From NCBI GenBank assembly GCA_009469585.1, contig SSXW01000002.1, positions 45,001 through 109,000 on the forward strand: a stretch of DNA of 64,000 bases. The letters are read 5' to 3'. Below the pieces are notes generated by a model that had not been told where the DNA came from, did not search any database, and saw only the letters and a program-made list of their open reading frames with translations. A program made the translations under genes and the position numbers. Positions 54,442 through 64,000 of this stretch are shown here, in pieces (position 1 is the first letter of the stretch; each line of letters begins with the position of its first letter). This DNA comes from Dechloromonas sp. Dech2017 (GTDB lineage Bacteria; Pseudomonadota; Gammaproteobacteria; Burkholderiales; Rhodocyclaceae).

Positions 54442-57279
54442 TCAGAACTCCTCCCATTCATCGTCCAGGCTCTGGGACAGCGCCGGTCGCCGGGGGCCGG
54501 TCGACTTCACCGGATCCGGCTGCGCCGCCGTCCTGCCCCTCGGCGGGGGCGGCGGAGTCAGGCGGGCCGCCTCGTGTTGGTTGCGGTCGAGGCGGAAGAC
54601 GGCAACCACCTCGGCCAGCTGGTGCGCCTGCTGCTGCAGGCTCTCGGCCGCTGCTGCTGCCTCCTCGACGAGGGCGGCGTTCTGCTGCGTCACCTCGTCG
54701 ATCTGGCCGACAGCGTAGCCGACCTGGTCAATACCGGCACTCTGCTCATGGCTGGCATCGGCGATCTCGGTCATGATCGCCGCCACCCGCTTGATGCTGG
54801 CGACCACGTCGGTCATCGTCCGGCCAGCCTGGTCGACCAGGCGGTTGCCGACATCGACCCGATCGACCGAATCCGAGATCAGGGCCTTGATTTCCTTGGC
54901 GGCCGCCGCGCTGCGCTGGGCCAGGCTGCGCACCTCGGTGGCAACCACGGCGAAACCGCGGCCCTGTTCACCGGCCCGCGCCGCCTCGACCGCCGCATTG
55001 AGGGCGAGGATGTTGGTCTGGAAGGCGATGCCGTCGATGACGCCGATGATGTCGGCAATCTTGCCGCTCGACTGCTGAATGGCGCTCATCGTCTGCACCA
55101 CCTGCTCGACCACCGCGCCGCCCTCGACCGCCACCTGCTCGGCGCCGGCCGCCAACTGATTGGCGAGCCGGGCATTCTCGGCGTTCTGACGCACCGTGCT
55201 GGTCAGTTCCTCCATGGTGGACGCCGTTTCCTCGACGCTGCTCGCCTGCTCTTCGGTACGGCTCGACAAGTCGTGATTGCCAGCAGCGATTTCGCTAGCC
55301 GCCACGTTGATCATCCGCGAGGTACTCTGGATGCCGCCAACCAAGTCGCGCAACTGCACCACCGTCTGGTTGGCATCATCGCGCAGGCGCCCGAAGGTCC
55401 CCTGGAATTCGCTGTCGAGCAGGCGAGTCAGGTCGCCGGCGGCCATCCGCGACAGCAGTTCGGCAATTTCGCCAATCGCCTTGCCGCTGGTTTCGAGCAG
55501 GCTGTTGATGCCACCGCCCAGTTCCTTGTAGAACCCTTCCAGTGCCTCGGTATCGAGGCGCGCCCCGAGGTCGCCGGCCGAGGCCCGGGAAACCAGCGCC
55601 GCCACCGAGCGTTGGGCGTTGAGGTCGGCGGTGCGATCGACCCATTCGCCGACGGTGCCGAGGCGGTTGCCCCGCTCGTTGACGATCGGATTGGTGATGA
55701 CATTGAAAGTCCTGCCGCCGATGATCATCTCGGTGATCCGCGTCCCCTGCAGTTCGCAAAATTCCTTGAGGATGCCCGGCCGATCGGGGTAGAAGGCGGC
55801 GATGTTGCTACCGACGAAACCCTCCACGGTAAAGCCCGGCTGGGTCACCTGCAGCGCCGGTTCGATCTGGCGCAAGGTGTCGAGCAAGCCCCGATTGGCG
55901 TAGACCACCTGGCCGCTCTCGTCGGCGATGCGCAGGTTGGACGAGGCGCAATCGAGGGCGATCCGGATGCGCCGGTTGTCGTTCGAGACACGCTGCAGTT
56001 CGGCCAGGTTGAAACCCTGCTGGATCTGCATGGACTGCACTGCCTGGAGGATTCTGCCCATCTCGTCGTCGCGCGAGATGTCCACAGTCCTGGTGTAGTC
56101 GCCCTGAGAAAGCGCTTGCAGGCTATCGCGAACCTCCTTGACCGAGCGGGCAATCGAACGGGTGATGGCAAGCGCGATGGCGATACCGGCCACGAAGGCA
56201 AGCAGGACGAGCAACGTGATGGTCTGCTTCTCGCGGCTAATCGCCCCCTCGGCAGCCTGCATGTCGAGTTTGTCCTGCTCGGCCTGAATGGCTGCCAGTT
56301 CCTCGCCCCGTTGCTCGACCTCCCAGAACAGCGGATTGATCTTGGCCAGCAGTATCCGGTTCGCCTCGGCAAAGCGGCCGGCGTCGACCGCGGCGACGGC
56401 GGGCAGTAAGCCCTCGTTGAGATAGCGCGCACGAACTTCGGCAAAATCCTGGGCCGCCTGGGTTTGCTTCCCCGGCTGGATATCCTTGCTGTACTCGGTC
56501 CATCGCGCAGCGATGGCCCCCACGTTGGCGTCGATCTGCTTGAAATGGAAATCGATCGGATGATCATGCATGGCGGCATTTTCGCCGGCCGGATCGTGCT
56601 GCAGGGCCAGCAGCAGTTGCGCCCGATTGTTGGCCATCAGCTTGCTGATGTCGCCCAGGGCCTGGGTCGCCTGCAAGCGGCTGGAATACAACCCTGACAT
56701 GGTGCCGAAGGTATCGCTCATCCCCCACACCCCGAGTCCGGCGACCGCCAGCAACACGACCAGCACGGCACCGAATCCCGCGGTCAACTTGCTTTTTAGC
56801 GAAAATCTGGAAAACAGGCCTTCGCCGCCGGTAACCACCGCGCCGTGGCGTATCTGCCGGTTGCCGGAAGCTTTTTCGCGAAACAGCCGATAGTTGGCTA
56901 CCGCCGCCTCGACTTGCTGCGGCGTCGCCTTGCGGCGCACCGACATGTAGCCGACTACCTCGCCTTCCTCTCGGATCGGCGTGGCATTGGCCTGCACCCA
57001 GTAGTAATCGCCGTTCTTGCAGCGATTCTTGACCATGCCGGTCCACGGCCGGCCGGCCTGCAGGTCGCGCCACATGTCGGTGAAGGCTTCGACCGGCATG
57101 TCGGGGTGACGCACCACGTTGTGCGGCTGGCCGATCAACTCGGCTTCGCTGAAACCGCTGATATCGACGAAATCCTTGTTGATGTAGGTGATCCGGCCCT
57201 TCAAATCGGTCTTCGAGACGATCAGGGTTTGCTCGTCGAGCGGGATTTCCACATCGGTTACCGGCAGGTTGTTTCGCAT
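54442..57279 (-). CDS. methyl-accepting chemotaxis protein with Aer-like PAS
   Basis: This 945-aa receptor starts with a cytoplasmic PAS domain (about 18-115) close to E. coli Aer, including the [12 protein letters not shown] segment whose Arg, His and Asp hold FAD in Aer. Membrane helices near 165 and 345 bracket a four-helix-type periplasmic region. HAMP, a second PAS-like domain (about 425-540) and the signalling domain with [31 protein letters not shown] core follow. It ends WEEF (DDEWEEF), a CheR-docking pentapeptide. Redox or energy sensing is suggested by the PAS, not proven. It abuts cheR. Confidence 0.94.
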   Translation of the reverse strand: MRNNLPVTDVEIPLDEQTLIVSKTDLKGRITYINKDFVDISGFSEAELIGQPHNVVRHPDMPVEAFTDMWRDLQAGRPWTGMVKNRCKNGDYYWVQANATPIREEGEVVGYMSVRRKATPQQVEAAVANYRLFREKASGNRQIRHGAVVTGGEGLFSRFSLKSKLTAGFGAVLVVLLAVAGLGVWGMSDTFGTMSGLYSSRLQATQALGDISKLMANNRAQLLLALQHDPAGENAAMHDHPIDFHFKQIDANVGAIAARWTEYSKDIQPGKQTQAAQDFAEVRARYLNEGLLPAVAAVDAGRFAEANRILLAKINPLFWEVEQRGEELAAIQAEQDKLDMQAAEGAISREKQTITLLVLLAFVAGIAIALAITRSIARSVKEVRDSLQALSQGDYTRTVDISRDDEMGRILQAVQSMQIQQGFNLAELQRVSNDNRRIRIALDCASSNLRIADESGQVVYANRGLLDTLRQIEPALQVTQPGFTVEGFVGSNIAAFYPDRPGILKEFCELQGTRITEMIIGGRTFNVITNPIVNERGNRLGTVGEWVDRTADLNAQRSVAALVSRASAGDLGARLDTEALEGFYKELGGGINSLLETSGKAIGEIAELLSRMAAGDLTRLLDSEFQGTFGRLRDDANQTVVQLRDLVGGIQSTSRMINVAASEIAAGNHDLSSRTEEQASSVEETASTMEELTSTVRQNAENARLANQLAAGAEQVAVEGGAVVEQVVQTMSAIQQSSGKIADIIGVIDGIAFQTNILALNAAVEAARAGEQGRGFAVVATEVRSLAQRSAAAAKEIKALISDSVDRVDVGNRLVDQAGRTMTDVVASIKRVAAIMTEIADASHEQSAGIDQVGYAVGQIDEVTQQNAALVEEAAAAAESLQQQAHQLAEVVAVFRLDRNQHEAARLTPPPPPRGRTAAQPDPVKSTGPRRPALSQSLDDEWEEF
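54876..55072. repeat. near-identical MCP signalling segment, copy 1
   Basis: About 195 bp within the receptor signalling core matches the segment at 58071-58264 with only a handful of differences, including at third positions. Part of this is protein constraint; the rest suggests recent duplication or gene conversion. Confidence 0.8.
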
Positions 57280-57309
57280 CGTTATTCCGTTCGTCTGATA
57301 GTCAGGTTG

Positions 57310-60036
57310 TCAGAACTCGGCCCACTCGTCGTCGCCGGGTGCTGCCAGGGCCGGCAGCGAAGGGAGGTGGACCGTACCGGATACCGCCGCGGGTAGGGCG
57401 CGGCGGCCGGAGCGCATGTTTTCCAGCAAGCCGATCACGCGCCGCGAACGGCTGCTGAACTCACCGTCGATGCGCTCCCGGGCCAGCTTGCTGTTGCCCG
57501 CCAGTTGCGCCCGAATGACCTCGGCCGCGCAGTGGTGGAAGCCGGCGTGCTCGACCTTGAGATCAGCGTAATTGGGGCTGCCGCGCAGCACGCGCCCTTC
57601 GCCATGGATCCAGCAGCCGAGGGCGCACTGGTCATCGCGGCCGACGACGGCCGGATCGAGGGGCTCGCCGCTCCCCGCCACGAAATCGAGCAGACGCGTG
57701 GTCCAGTTGCGATGGGCGATGATGGCGCCGTCGAAATCCAGCCCCGACAAACGTGTCTGGTCGGCGACCACCACCCCGCCCGGCAGGCGGAATGCCGAAA
57801 CGGCCTCGATCAGGCTGGCCGCCTGTTCTTCCAGACTCTCAGCCGAGGCGGCGGCTTCCTCGACCAATGCGGCATTCTGCTGGGTCATCTCGTCCATGGC
57901 GCCGATCGCCGCGCCGATCTGCTCGATGCCGGCCGTCTGTTCGCAACTGGCGGCCGAAATATCGCCCATGATGCGGGCCAGGTTCTGAATGCTGAGCACC
58001 ACCTTGTCCATGGTCTGGCCGGCCTGGTCGACCAGGCGGCTGCCGGCTTCGACCTTGCCCACCGAATCGGCGATCAGGGCCTTGATTTCCTTGGCCGCCG
58101 CCGCGCTGCGCTGTGCCAGGCTGCGCACCTCGGTGGCCACCACGGCGAAACCGCGCCCCTGCTCGCCGGCCCGCGCCGCCTCGACCGCCGCATTGAGGGC
58201 GAGGATGTTGGTCTGGAAGGCGATGCCGTCGATGACGCCGATGATGTCGCCGATCTTGCTCGACGCCTTGTGGATGGCAGCCATGGTGTCGACCACCTGG
58301 CCGACCGCCTCCCCGCCTTGTTCGGCGACTTGGCGGGCTTCGCCGGCCAGCGCACTGGCCCGCTGGGCGCTGTTGGCGTTCTGCTTCACGGCCTGGGTCA
58401 GCTCCTCCATGCTCGAGGCGGTTTCTTCCAAGCTCGAGGCTTGCTCCTCGGTGCGCCCGGAGAGATCCTGGTTGCCGCTGGCGATTTCCTGCGCCGCCGT
58501 GTCGATCGAATCGGCAGCTTCCTTGATGGCGATCACGATGCGCCGCAGATTCTCCACCGTCGTGTTGGCGTCATCCTTCAACTTGCCGAGCATGCCCTCG
58601 TACTGACTGTCGATGGTCTGGCCGAGATCGCCTTGCGACAGGTGCTCCAGAATGCTGCCGACTTCGCCGAGCGCCGACTGATTGGCTTCGAGCAGGCGAT
58701 TGATACCCTCGGAAATCTCGCGGAAGAAGCCGGTCATTCCGGCCGTATCCAGACGCAGACTGAAGTCGCCAGCCACCGCTGCGCCAATGATTTCGGCAAC
58801 CTTCCGCTCGACGTTGATTTCGGCGGTTCTATCCCGCCATTCAATGACCGTGCCGATCCGTTCTCCCCGAGCATTGACAACCGGCGAAGCGGCAATGCTG
58901 AAAAAGCAATCGCCGATGGTGATATGCGCGTGATGGGTTTCCTTGAGGGCGGCCAGCAACTGGCGTTGATGCCCGGGCGCGGCATGGTAGCTGTCGAAAT
59001 TCGAGCCGACGATGGCATCGGCCCTGAAGTTGGGCAATTTTTTACGCAAGGCATCCTCCGCCCGGCGCATCATTTCCAGCAGCGAGGCATTGCAGTAGAC
59101 AATCTTGCCGTCTGGATCGGCCAGCATGACGTTGGTCGTGGTCACGTCGAGCGCCACCTTGATGCGTAGCGCCTCGTCGGCCTGCTTACGGTCGGCGGCG
59201 ATACGCGACCGGAGTTCGTCCTGCATGGTTAGCAGCGCACGAATCAAATCGGCTACCTGATCCTTGCCACTGGCTTCCATCCGGTTATCCAGTTCTCCGC
59301 CCGCCACTGAATTGGCGAAACCGAGGGCCTGGGCCAGCGGCCCTGTGATGCTGTGCGTGAAGACGTAGGAAAAAGCAGCGATCAACGCGACGACGATGAC
59401 CGACAAGACGATCATCATCTGCCGGGTAGACTCGTAGGTCTGCTGCGAGGCATTGAAAACCTCCCGACCCGACTCGGAATAATAGCGGCTGAGGTCGGCT
59501 GCCGCCGCGCTGGCCCGCGCATAGGCAGGAATCACCGCGGTGCTGTAGATTTCAGCGGCCCGCGTGTAATCACCGGCATTGAGCGCCGCCGAGGCGGCCA
59601 TCAGGCCATCCCGGACGAACACCGCCCTGGCCTGCTCGTAGGCTTCGGCCAATTGCCGCTCCTCGTCGTTCAGGGGCCGGGCCTTGAATTCCTGCCATAG
59701 GCGGGTGATCTGGTCGCGATTCTCGATGACCTTGTCGGCATGCACGGCAACCGGGTGATCATGCCCGGCCAGTTGGGCCCGCGACGGATCGTGCAACAAC
59801 CCGGAGGCGATCTGCAGGTTGTTTTCCGACATCATGGTCTGGATGCGCAGCACGGTCGCCCCCGGCTCCAGTTTGTCCACATAGACCGTCTGCGTTGCCC
59901 GGTTGAGATCGCCCATGTAAACGACTGCCACCACCACCAGCACGATGAACCAGAAGGCCATGCCTGCGGCCTGCCAGAACAGGCGGGTTCCAATCTGCCA
60001 GTTACTCAACATGCCCGTACCCTTAGAAATGCTCAT
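57310..60036 (-). CDS. methyl-accepting chemotaxis protein with CZB zinc domain
   Basis: This 908-aa receptor has two membrane helices (near 26-46 and 210-230) around a four-helix periplasmic part, HAMP, a PAS-like domain (about 290-410), the signalling core, and a C-terminal CZB domain (about 775-850). The CZB ligands visible are His in IIAHRNW, Cys in [13 protein letters not shown], and the His pair of EHAGFHH, a zinc site that can sense oxidants such as hypochlorite. It ends DDEWAEF, a CheR-docking pentapeptide. The start is uncertain: ATG 60036 overlaps the cheW stop, while ATG 60012 has a better-spaced AAGGG. Confidence 0.94.
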   Translation of the reverse strand: MSISKGTGMLSNWQIGTRLFWQAAGMAFWFIVLVVVAVVYMGDLNRATQTVYVDKLEPGATVLRIQTMMSENNLQIASGLLHDPSRAQLAGHDHPVAVHADKVIENRDQITRLWQEFKARPLNDEERQLAEAYEQARAVFVRDGLMAASAALNAGDYTRAAEIYSTAVIPAYARASAAAADLSRYYSESGREVFNASQQTYESTRQMMIVLSVIVVALIAAFSYVFTHSITGPLAQALGFANSVAGGELDNRMEASGKDQVADLIRALLTMQDELRSRIAADRKQADEALRIKVALDVTTTNVMLADPDGKIVYCNASLLEMMRRAEDALRKKLPNFRADAIVGSNFDSYHAAPGHQRQLLAALKETHHAHITIGDCFFSIAASPVVNARGERIGTVIEWRDRTAEINVERKVAEIIGAAVAGDFSLRLDTAGMTGFFREISEGINRLLEANQSALGEVGSILEHLSQGDLGQTIDSQYEGMLGKLKDDANTTVENLRRIVIAIKEAADSIDTAAQEIASGNQDLSGRTEEQASSLEETASSMEELTQAVKQNANSAQRASALAGEARQVAEQGGEAVGQVVDTMAAIHKASSKIGDIIGVIDGIAFQTNILALNAAVEAARAGEQGRGFAVVATEVRSLAQRSAAAAKEIKALIADSVGKVEAGSRLVDQAGQTMDKVVLSIQNLARIMGDISAASCEQTAGIEQIGAAIGAMDEMTQQNAALVEEAAASAESLEEQAASLIEAVSAFRLPGGVVVADQTRLSGLDFDGAIIAHRNWTTRLLDFVAGSGEPLDPAVVGRDDQCALGCWIHGEGRVLRGSPNYADLKVEHAGFHHCAAEVIRAQLAGNSKLARERIDGEFSSRSRRVIGLLENMRSGRRALPAAVSGTVHLPSLPALAAPGDDEWAEF
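58071..58264. repeat. near-identical MCP signalling segment, copy 2
   Basis: Partner of the segment at 54876-55072, in the neighbouring receptor gene in the same orientation. Confidence 0.8.
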
Positions 60037-60545
60037 CCTTGAGAGGCTTCAGAGGCCGATTCGATCAGTTCCATGTCGGCGCTGGTCATCAGGCGCTCGA
60101 TATCGGTAACGATCAGCATGCGCGCATCGATGGTTGCCAGGCCGATGATGTACTTGGTATCGAAAGAACCGGAAAAATTCGGTGCCTGGCGTATCTGCGA
60201 ACCATTCAGCAAGATCACATCCGACACGCTATCGACCACGCAACCGACGACCCGCCCGGCCACGTTGAGGATGACGACGACCGTGAAAGGGGTGTATTCG
60301 ATCTTGCTGACCCCGAACTTGATACGCAGATCGACGACGGGAACGATGACACCGCGCAGGTTGATGACCCCCTTGATGAAGGGCGGCGCATTGGCAATCA
60401 GGGTAGGCGGCGTATAGCCCCTGATCTCCTGGACCTTCAAAATATCGATGGCATATTCCTCGCTGCCCAGCGTGAAGGTCAGGTACTCACCGGCAGGCTG
60501 CTCATCGACTTCTCCGCCCCCCGTGCCACGGCTCATCGCTTCCAT
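60033..60545 (-). CDS. cheW: chemotaxis coupling protein CheW
   Basis: This 170-aa single CheW domain has [48 protein letters not shown] and DSVSDVILL. It bridges receptors to CheA. AAGGAA lies just before ATG. It lies between cheA and the zinc-type receptor, overlapping the latter's start by 4 bp. Confidence 0.96.
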   Translation of the reverse strand: MEAMSRGTGGGEVDEQPAGEYLTFTLGSEEYAIDILKVQEIRGYTPPTLIANAPPFIKGVINLRGVIVPVVDLRIKFGVSKIEYTPFTVVVILNVAGRVVGCVVDSVSDVILLNGSQIRQAPNFSGSFDTKYIIGLATIDARMLIVTDIERLMTSADMELIESASEASQG

Positions 60546-60566
60546 AATTCCTTCCTCGATTCCAGC

Positions 60567-62867
60567 CTACTGGCCGGCTTTCTGCAAAACGCCCCTGGCC
60601 ATGCCGGCGATCGCCGACACGTCAAGGATCAATGCCACGCTACCGTCGCCCATGATGGTCGCCCCGGATATTCCGTTAACCCGCCGATAATTCGTCTCGA
60701 GACTCTTGATCACCACCTGATGCTGACCGACCAGCGCGTCCACGAAAAGCGCCGCACGCACCCCGTTCGCTTCGATGACCACCATGATGCCTTGGCTGAT
60801 ATCGGCAGCCGCCCCGGCAATATTGAACATTTCCTGCAACACGACCACCGGAAGATATTCGCCGCGGACATGGGTCACCCTCGCCTGATTGGGCAGCGTC
60901 TTGATATCGCCAGCTACCGGCTGGAAAGACTCGATCACGTAAGCCAGGGGCAGGATATAGGTCTGGTCGCCGACAGCCACCGACATCCCGTCGAGGATGG
61001 CCAGGGTAAGCGGCAGGCGGACAGTCATTCGTGTCCCCACACCGAGCATCGACTCGATTTCGACGCGGCCGCCCATCGACTGGATGTTGCGACGCACCAC
61101 ATCCATGCCGACGCCCCGACCGGAAACGTCGGTCACCTGTTCGGCAGTCGAGAAGCCGGCTTCGAAAATCAGGCTGAACACCTCCTGATCGCTCATCTGA
61201 TCTGAGACCGGGATGCCGCGTTCGCGCGCCTTGGCGAGAATCTTGTTGCGCGGCAGGCCGGCCCCGTCGTCGCCGACTTCGATGACGACGTTGCCCCCCT
61301 GGTGATAGGCCTTCAGCGTAATCGTCCCGACCGGGCGCTTGCCGGCGGCAAGGCGCTTGTCGGGAGCTTCGATGCCATGATCCAGGCTATTGCGTATCAG
61401 GTGGGTCAACGGATCGGCGATTCGCTCGATCAGGTTCTTGTCGAGTTCCGTGGTTTCTCCGGAAGTCTTTAGTTCGACCTGCTTGCCCAGTTTGCTGGAC
61501 AAATCCCGCACCACCCTCGGAAAGCGCGAAAACACGAAGGAAATCGGCATCATGCGAATGGACATGACCGACTCCTGCAAGTCCCGGCTGTTCCTTTCCA
61601 GTTGCGCCAGGCCGCCAAGCAAGGCCTCGGGGGCGTCATCCTGCATTTCGGCAACGGTCTGCAGGAGCATCGCCTGGGTGATGACCAATTCACCGACCAG
61701 ATTGATCAGCTGATCGACTTTTTCGACGCTGACCCGTATCGACGAATCTGCAGCCGGGCCGGATTTCGCCGACTTGGCGGCGGCCTTTTCATGGCTGACC
61801 TCCTGAGCCGGCGAAGGCTCCGCCTGGGCGTCCGGGGGGGCCGGTTCGTGCGCTGGCTCACCATCGCTATTCCGGGGATTGATCGGGACGAAAAATCCGA
61901 AGCCATCGCCTTCTTCCAGCGGCGGATTGGTCTCGGCCGGGAGCGGAGCAAAGAAGCCGTAGCCCTCACCCTCTTCGGGCGCATCACTGCTCTCGCCCTT
62001 GGCCACGACCGCCGGCAGTGGTTCGAAGAAACCATAAGCGACATCGTCGTCGCCCGTGCGTGCTTCATCCTGCAATGTGCTGGAGGAACCTGAAACAGGA
62101 AACAGGCCGTAGCCTGGATCATCATCCAGGACGAAATCGCCCACGGCATCGGCAGCCGCCTCATGCTCGGCCAGGCCCTGGTCTTCGACGATCCGCCAGG
62201 CACCGGCTTCGGCGATGAAATCGACTTGATCGGAAAACGCCTCAGGACTCTCCTCGGTCAACAGCCGTAATTGCCAAAAACCGACATCATGGGTGCCGCC
62301 TTCCGGTTGGCTGATGACCTGCAGTTCGCCGACGGCCCGCAAGCCATCGAGCAAATTGACCACGCCATCCCGGGCAGCCGAAACCGTGGTTGGCACGAAC
62401 TGGATATCGAAGCAGCGCTCGCGCACCAGTGCAGGTTCAGGCGCCTTGCTTGCCTGGCTTGGCGCGGGCTTTCCGGCGACGCCCGCCGACAAATCGCGCA
62501 AACGAGCAAGCAGCCTTTCAGCGGCGGCCTGATCAACCTCGCCCTGGCCCTGGTGGGCCTCCAGCATGCTGCGCAGCACGTCACCGCTTTGCAGGAAGAT
62601 ATCGACCATGTCGCGGCTGAGGCCGAGTTCGCGCTTGCGAATGCGATCGAGCAGACTTTCCAGCACATGCGTGGTATCGGCGAGATCGGTAAAACCGAAG
62701 GTGGCGGCGCTACCCTTGATCGTATGGGCCGCCCGGAATATCGCGTTCAATTGCTCGAGGTCAGGATTCTCGATGTCCAGATCCAGCAGCAGCCCCTCCA
62801 TCGCCGCCAGATGTTCTGCCGACTCATCGAAGAACACCTGGTAGAACTGCGTCATGTCGATCGACAT
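60567..62867 (-). CDS. cheA: chemotaxis histidine kinase CheA (upstream copy)
   Basis: This 766-aa protein has P1 with H48 in FRAAHTIKGSAATFG, a P2-like domain (about 150-235), a linker (about 240-375) with four [YF]G[FL]F motif copies, P3 (SIRVSVEKVDQLINLVGELVITQAML), P4 (HLIRNSLDHGIE, GDDGAGL, GRGVGMDVVRRN) and P5 CheW-like end. The motif copies are GYGLFPVSG, AYGFFEPLP, GYGFFAPLP and GFGFFVPIN (about 252-330). It precedes cheW and the two receptors, so it forms the core array kinase. Confidence 0.95.
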   Translation of the reverse strand: MSIDMTQFYQVFFDESAEHLAAMEGLLLDLDIENPDLEQLNAIFRAAHTIKGSAATFGFTDLADTTHVLESLLDRIRKRELGLSRDMVDIFLQSGDVLRSMLEAHQGQGEVDQAAAERLLARLRDLSAGVAGKPAPSQASKAPEPALVRERCFDIQFVPTTVSAARDGVVNLLDGLRAVGELQVISQPEGGTHDVGFWQLRLLTEESPEAFSDQVDFIAEAGAWRIVEDQGLAEHEAAADAVGDFVLDDDPGYGLFPVSGSSSTLQDEARTGDDDVAYGFFEPLPAVVAKGESSDAPEEGEGYGFFAPLPAETNPPLEEGDGFGFFVPINPRNSDGEPAHEPAPPDAQAEPSPAQEVSHEKAAAKSAKSGPAADSSIRVSVEKVDQLINLVGELVITQAMLLQTVAEMQDDAPEALLGGLAQLERNSRDLQESVMSIRMMPISFVFSRFPRVVRDLSSKLGKQVELKTSGETTELDKNLIERIADPLTHLIRNSLDHGIEAPDKRLAAGKRPVGTITLKAYHQGGNVVIEVGDDGAGLPRNKILAKARERGIPVSDQMSDQEVFSLIFEAGFSTAEQVTDVSGRGVGMDVVRRNIQSMGGRVEIESMLGVGTRMTVRLPLTLAILDGMSVAVGDQTYILPLAYVIESFQPVAGDIKTLPNQARVTHVRGEYLPVVVLQEMFNIAGAAADISQGIMVVIEANGVRAALFVDALVGQHQVVIKSLETNYRRVNGISGATIMGDGSVALILDVSAIAGMARGVLQKAGQ

Positions 62868-62951
62868 GCCATCTCCCGAATACGAGCAACCGCGGCGGCC
62901 GGAAAAACCGATGCCGGATGCCGGAAATTATTGACGCTCCATGGCCACGAA

Positions 62952-63317
62952 TCAGCCGATCACCTTGCGCACCACCTCGATCAACTTTTGTGGATCGAAA
63001 GGTTTGACCAGCCAGCCCGTGGCACCGGCCGCCCGCCCTTGCGCCTTCATGGCATCGGACGACTCGGTGGTCAACATCAGTATGGGGGTGGTGGCGTACT
63101 GGGCCGTTGCCCTCAGGCTTCGGATAAGCGTCAGGCCATCCATTCTCGGCATGTTCTGGTCGGTCAATACGAGATTGACGCGTTGCGCCTTGGCCTTGTC
63201 GAGACCGTCCACTCCATCGACAGCCTCCAGCACATCATAGCCGGCACTCTTGAGGGTAAATGAAACCATCTGACGGATGGATGCTGAATCGTCGACTGCA
63301 AGAATGGTTTTGGTCAT
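62952..63317 (-). CDS. cheY: chemotaxis response regulator CheY (upstream copy)
   Basis: This 121-aa single receiver has the acidic pair D9/D10, phospho-acceptor D53 in LTDQNMPRMDG, LTTESSD, and Lys in WLVKPFDP. It lacks the W and F landmarks of the motor-type CheY at 48953, so it may be a phosphate sink or act on another target. The ATG at 63317 has AGAGGAA six bases upstream; the longer frame is not CheY-like. It precedes cheA by 84 bp. Confidence 0.93.
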   Translation of the reverse strand: MTKTILAVDDSASIRQMVSFTLKSAGYDVLEAVDGVDGLDKAKAQRVNLVLTDQNMPRMDGLTLIRSLRATAQYATTPILMLTTESSDAMKAQGRAAGATGWLVKPFDPQKLIEVVRKVIG

Positions 63318-63515
63318 TTGTTCCTCTTGGACATTTCTACACCCCGGCAACTCAGACAGGAGAGCCGGTTCGGTCAATCGCAATATTATCTATATTTTGC
63401 GAATGGACGGGCGTTCTCTGATAAATATGACCAAAATGCCGAACAGCACCGATCCGACTGAACTGCTATCACCAAACCTCGTCGGCCGCCTTGTCGGCAG
63501 ACCATTACGCTTCGA

Positions 63516-64000
63516 TCAGCCCGGCGTGCCTTTGCCGGCCCCGGGCAATTTCAGACTATCGGTAACATCTTCTGCGCTGTCCACTTCGGACTCAGGCCCT
63601 TCTTCCTGCAGAATCGCCAGCTCGGTTTTCTGGTTTAGGACGACGATGCTGATTCGCCGATTGACCGAATTCAAGGGGTCGTTCTTGTCGAAAAGCACGG
63701 TCGAGGCCAGCCCGACGACCCGGATCACCTTGGCATCGTCCATGCCGCCGGCGACGAGTTCGCGACGTGAGGCATTCGCCCGGTTGGCCGAAAGCTCCCA
63801 ATTGGAAAAACCTTTTTCACCACCGGAAAACTGGGCGGCATCGGTATGCCCGGCCAGGCTGATGCGGTTCGGCACACCGTTCAATGATTTGCCGATCTGG
63901 CGAAGAATATCGCGGGTATAGGATTTCAGGTCGGCACTGCTCGAATCGAACATCGGGCGGTTCTGTTCGTCGATGACCTGGATGCGCAAGCCTTCCGAAG
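63516..64000 (-). CDS. motB: stator protein MotB, C-terminal part (cut by window edge)
   Basis: The visible 160 residues match the peptidoglycan-binding part of enteric MotB closely: [50 protein letters not shown] and [13 protein letters not shown]. The N-terminal membrane part lies beyond 64000, and motA is expected further on. The 198-bp gap to cheY (63318-63515) holds an AT-rich tract around 63380-63405 but no promoter I can call. Confidence 0.95.
   Translation of the reverse strand, partial: SEGLRIQVIDEQNRPMFDSSSADLKSYTRDILRQIGKSLNGVPNRISLAGHTDAAQFSGGEKGFSNWELSANRANASRRELVAGGMDDAKVIRVVGLASTVLFDKNDPLNSVNRRISIVVLNQKTELAILQEEGPESEVDSAEDVTDSLKLPGAGKGTPG

Noticed and set aside
63370..63410. 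AT-rich tract before cheY as a sigma28 or sigma70 promoter
   Set aside because: A GATAAT-like and a CGAT-like element occur, but no -35 sits at a proper distance for either sigma.

Overview
The window is a high-GC, Gram-negative chromosome segment that is almost entirely motility genes. The partial 16S rRNA gene, the gene order, the two stator systems (motCD and motAB) and the P- and L-ring genes suggest a betaproteobacterium, most likely Rhodocyclales (Dechloromonas/Azonexus-like). That placement is inferred from gene content and recognition, not from a database search. No insertion sequence, phage, CRISPR array or clear horizontally acquired island is visible.

Layout. 1-1311: 5' part of a 16S rRNA gene on the minus strand with leader hairpins, boxA and a strong promoter. 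1385-3126: initiator tRNA with its own promoter, an orphan ParA-like ATPase, an IclR-type regulator and an atypical tRNA-Thr(UGU). 3172-11611 (plus): a diguanylate cyclase, then fliC, flaG, fliD, fliS, fliT, a FliK-like gene, an FlhB C-domain-like gene and a YcgR-type c-di-GMP brake. 11608-14533 (minus): fliE and a FleSR-type sigma54 two-component system. 14643-25411 (plus): fliFGHIJKLMNOPQR. 25417-36442 (minus): flgBCDEFGHIJKL plus a lipoprotein gene coupled to flgL. 36587-38094 (plus): flgA, flgM, flgN. 38110-45965 (minus): flhB, flhA, flhF, flhG, fliA, motC, motD. 46149-64000 (minus): a chemotaxis block, motB (cut by the window edge), cheY, cheA, cheW, two MCPs, cheR, cheD, cheB, a STAS protein, two cheV genes, cheY, cheZ and a second cheA, closed by an intrinsic terminator.

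How it works together. FleS/FleR with sigma54 probably drive the hook-basal-body genes: good -24/-12 sites precede fliE, fliK and flgB, and a weaker one precedes fliF. FliA (sigma28), held by FlgM until hook completion, drives fliC and flgM, both of which have recognisable sigma28 sites. FlhF and FlhG imply polar placement. The motor can be fed by two stators. It is tuned by c-di-GMP (diguanylate cyclase, YcgR) and by a chemotaxis network with two CheA, two CheY, two CheV, CheZ, CheB, CheR, CheD and two receptors carrying CheR-docking pentapeptides.

I do not see a wholly new system. The points most worth a second look are an FlhG whose P-loop has lost both lysines, repeated short motifs in the linkers of both CheAs and CheZ, a FliK-like/FlhB-C-like gene pair separate from the main export genes, and the atypical tRNA-Thr.
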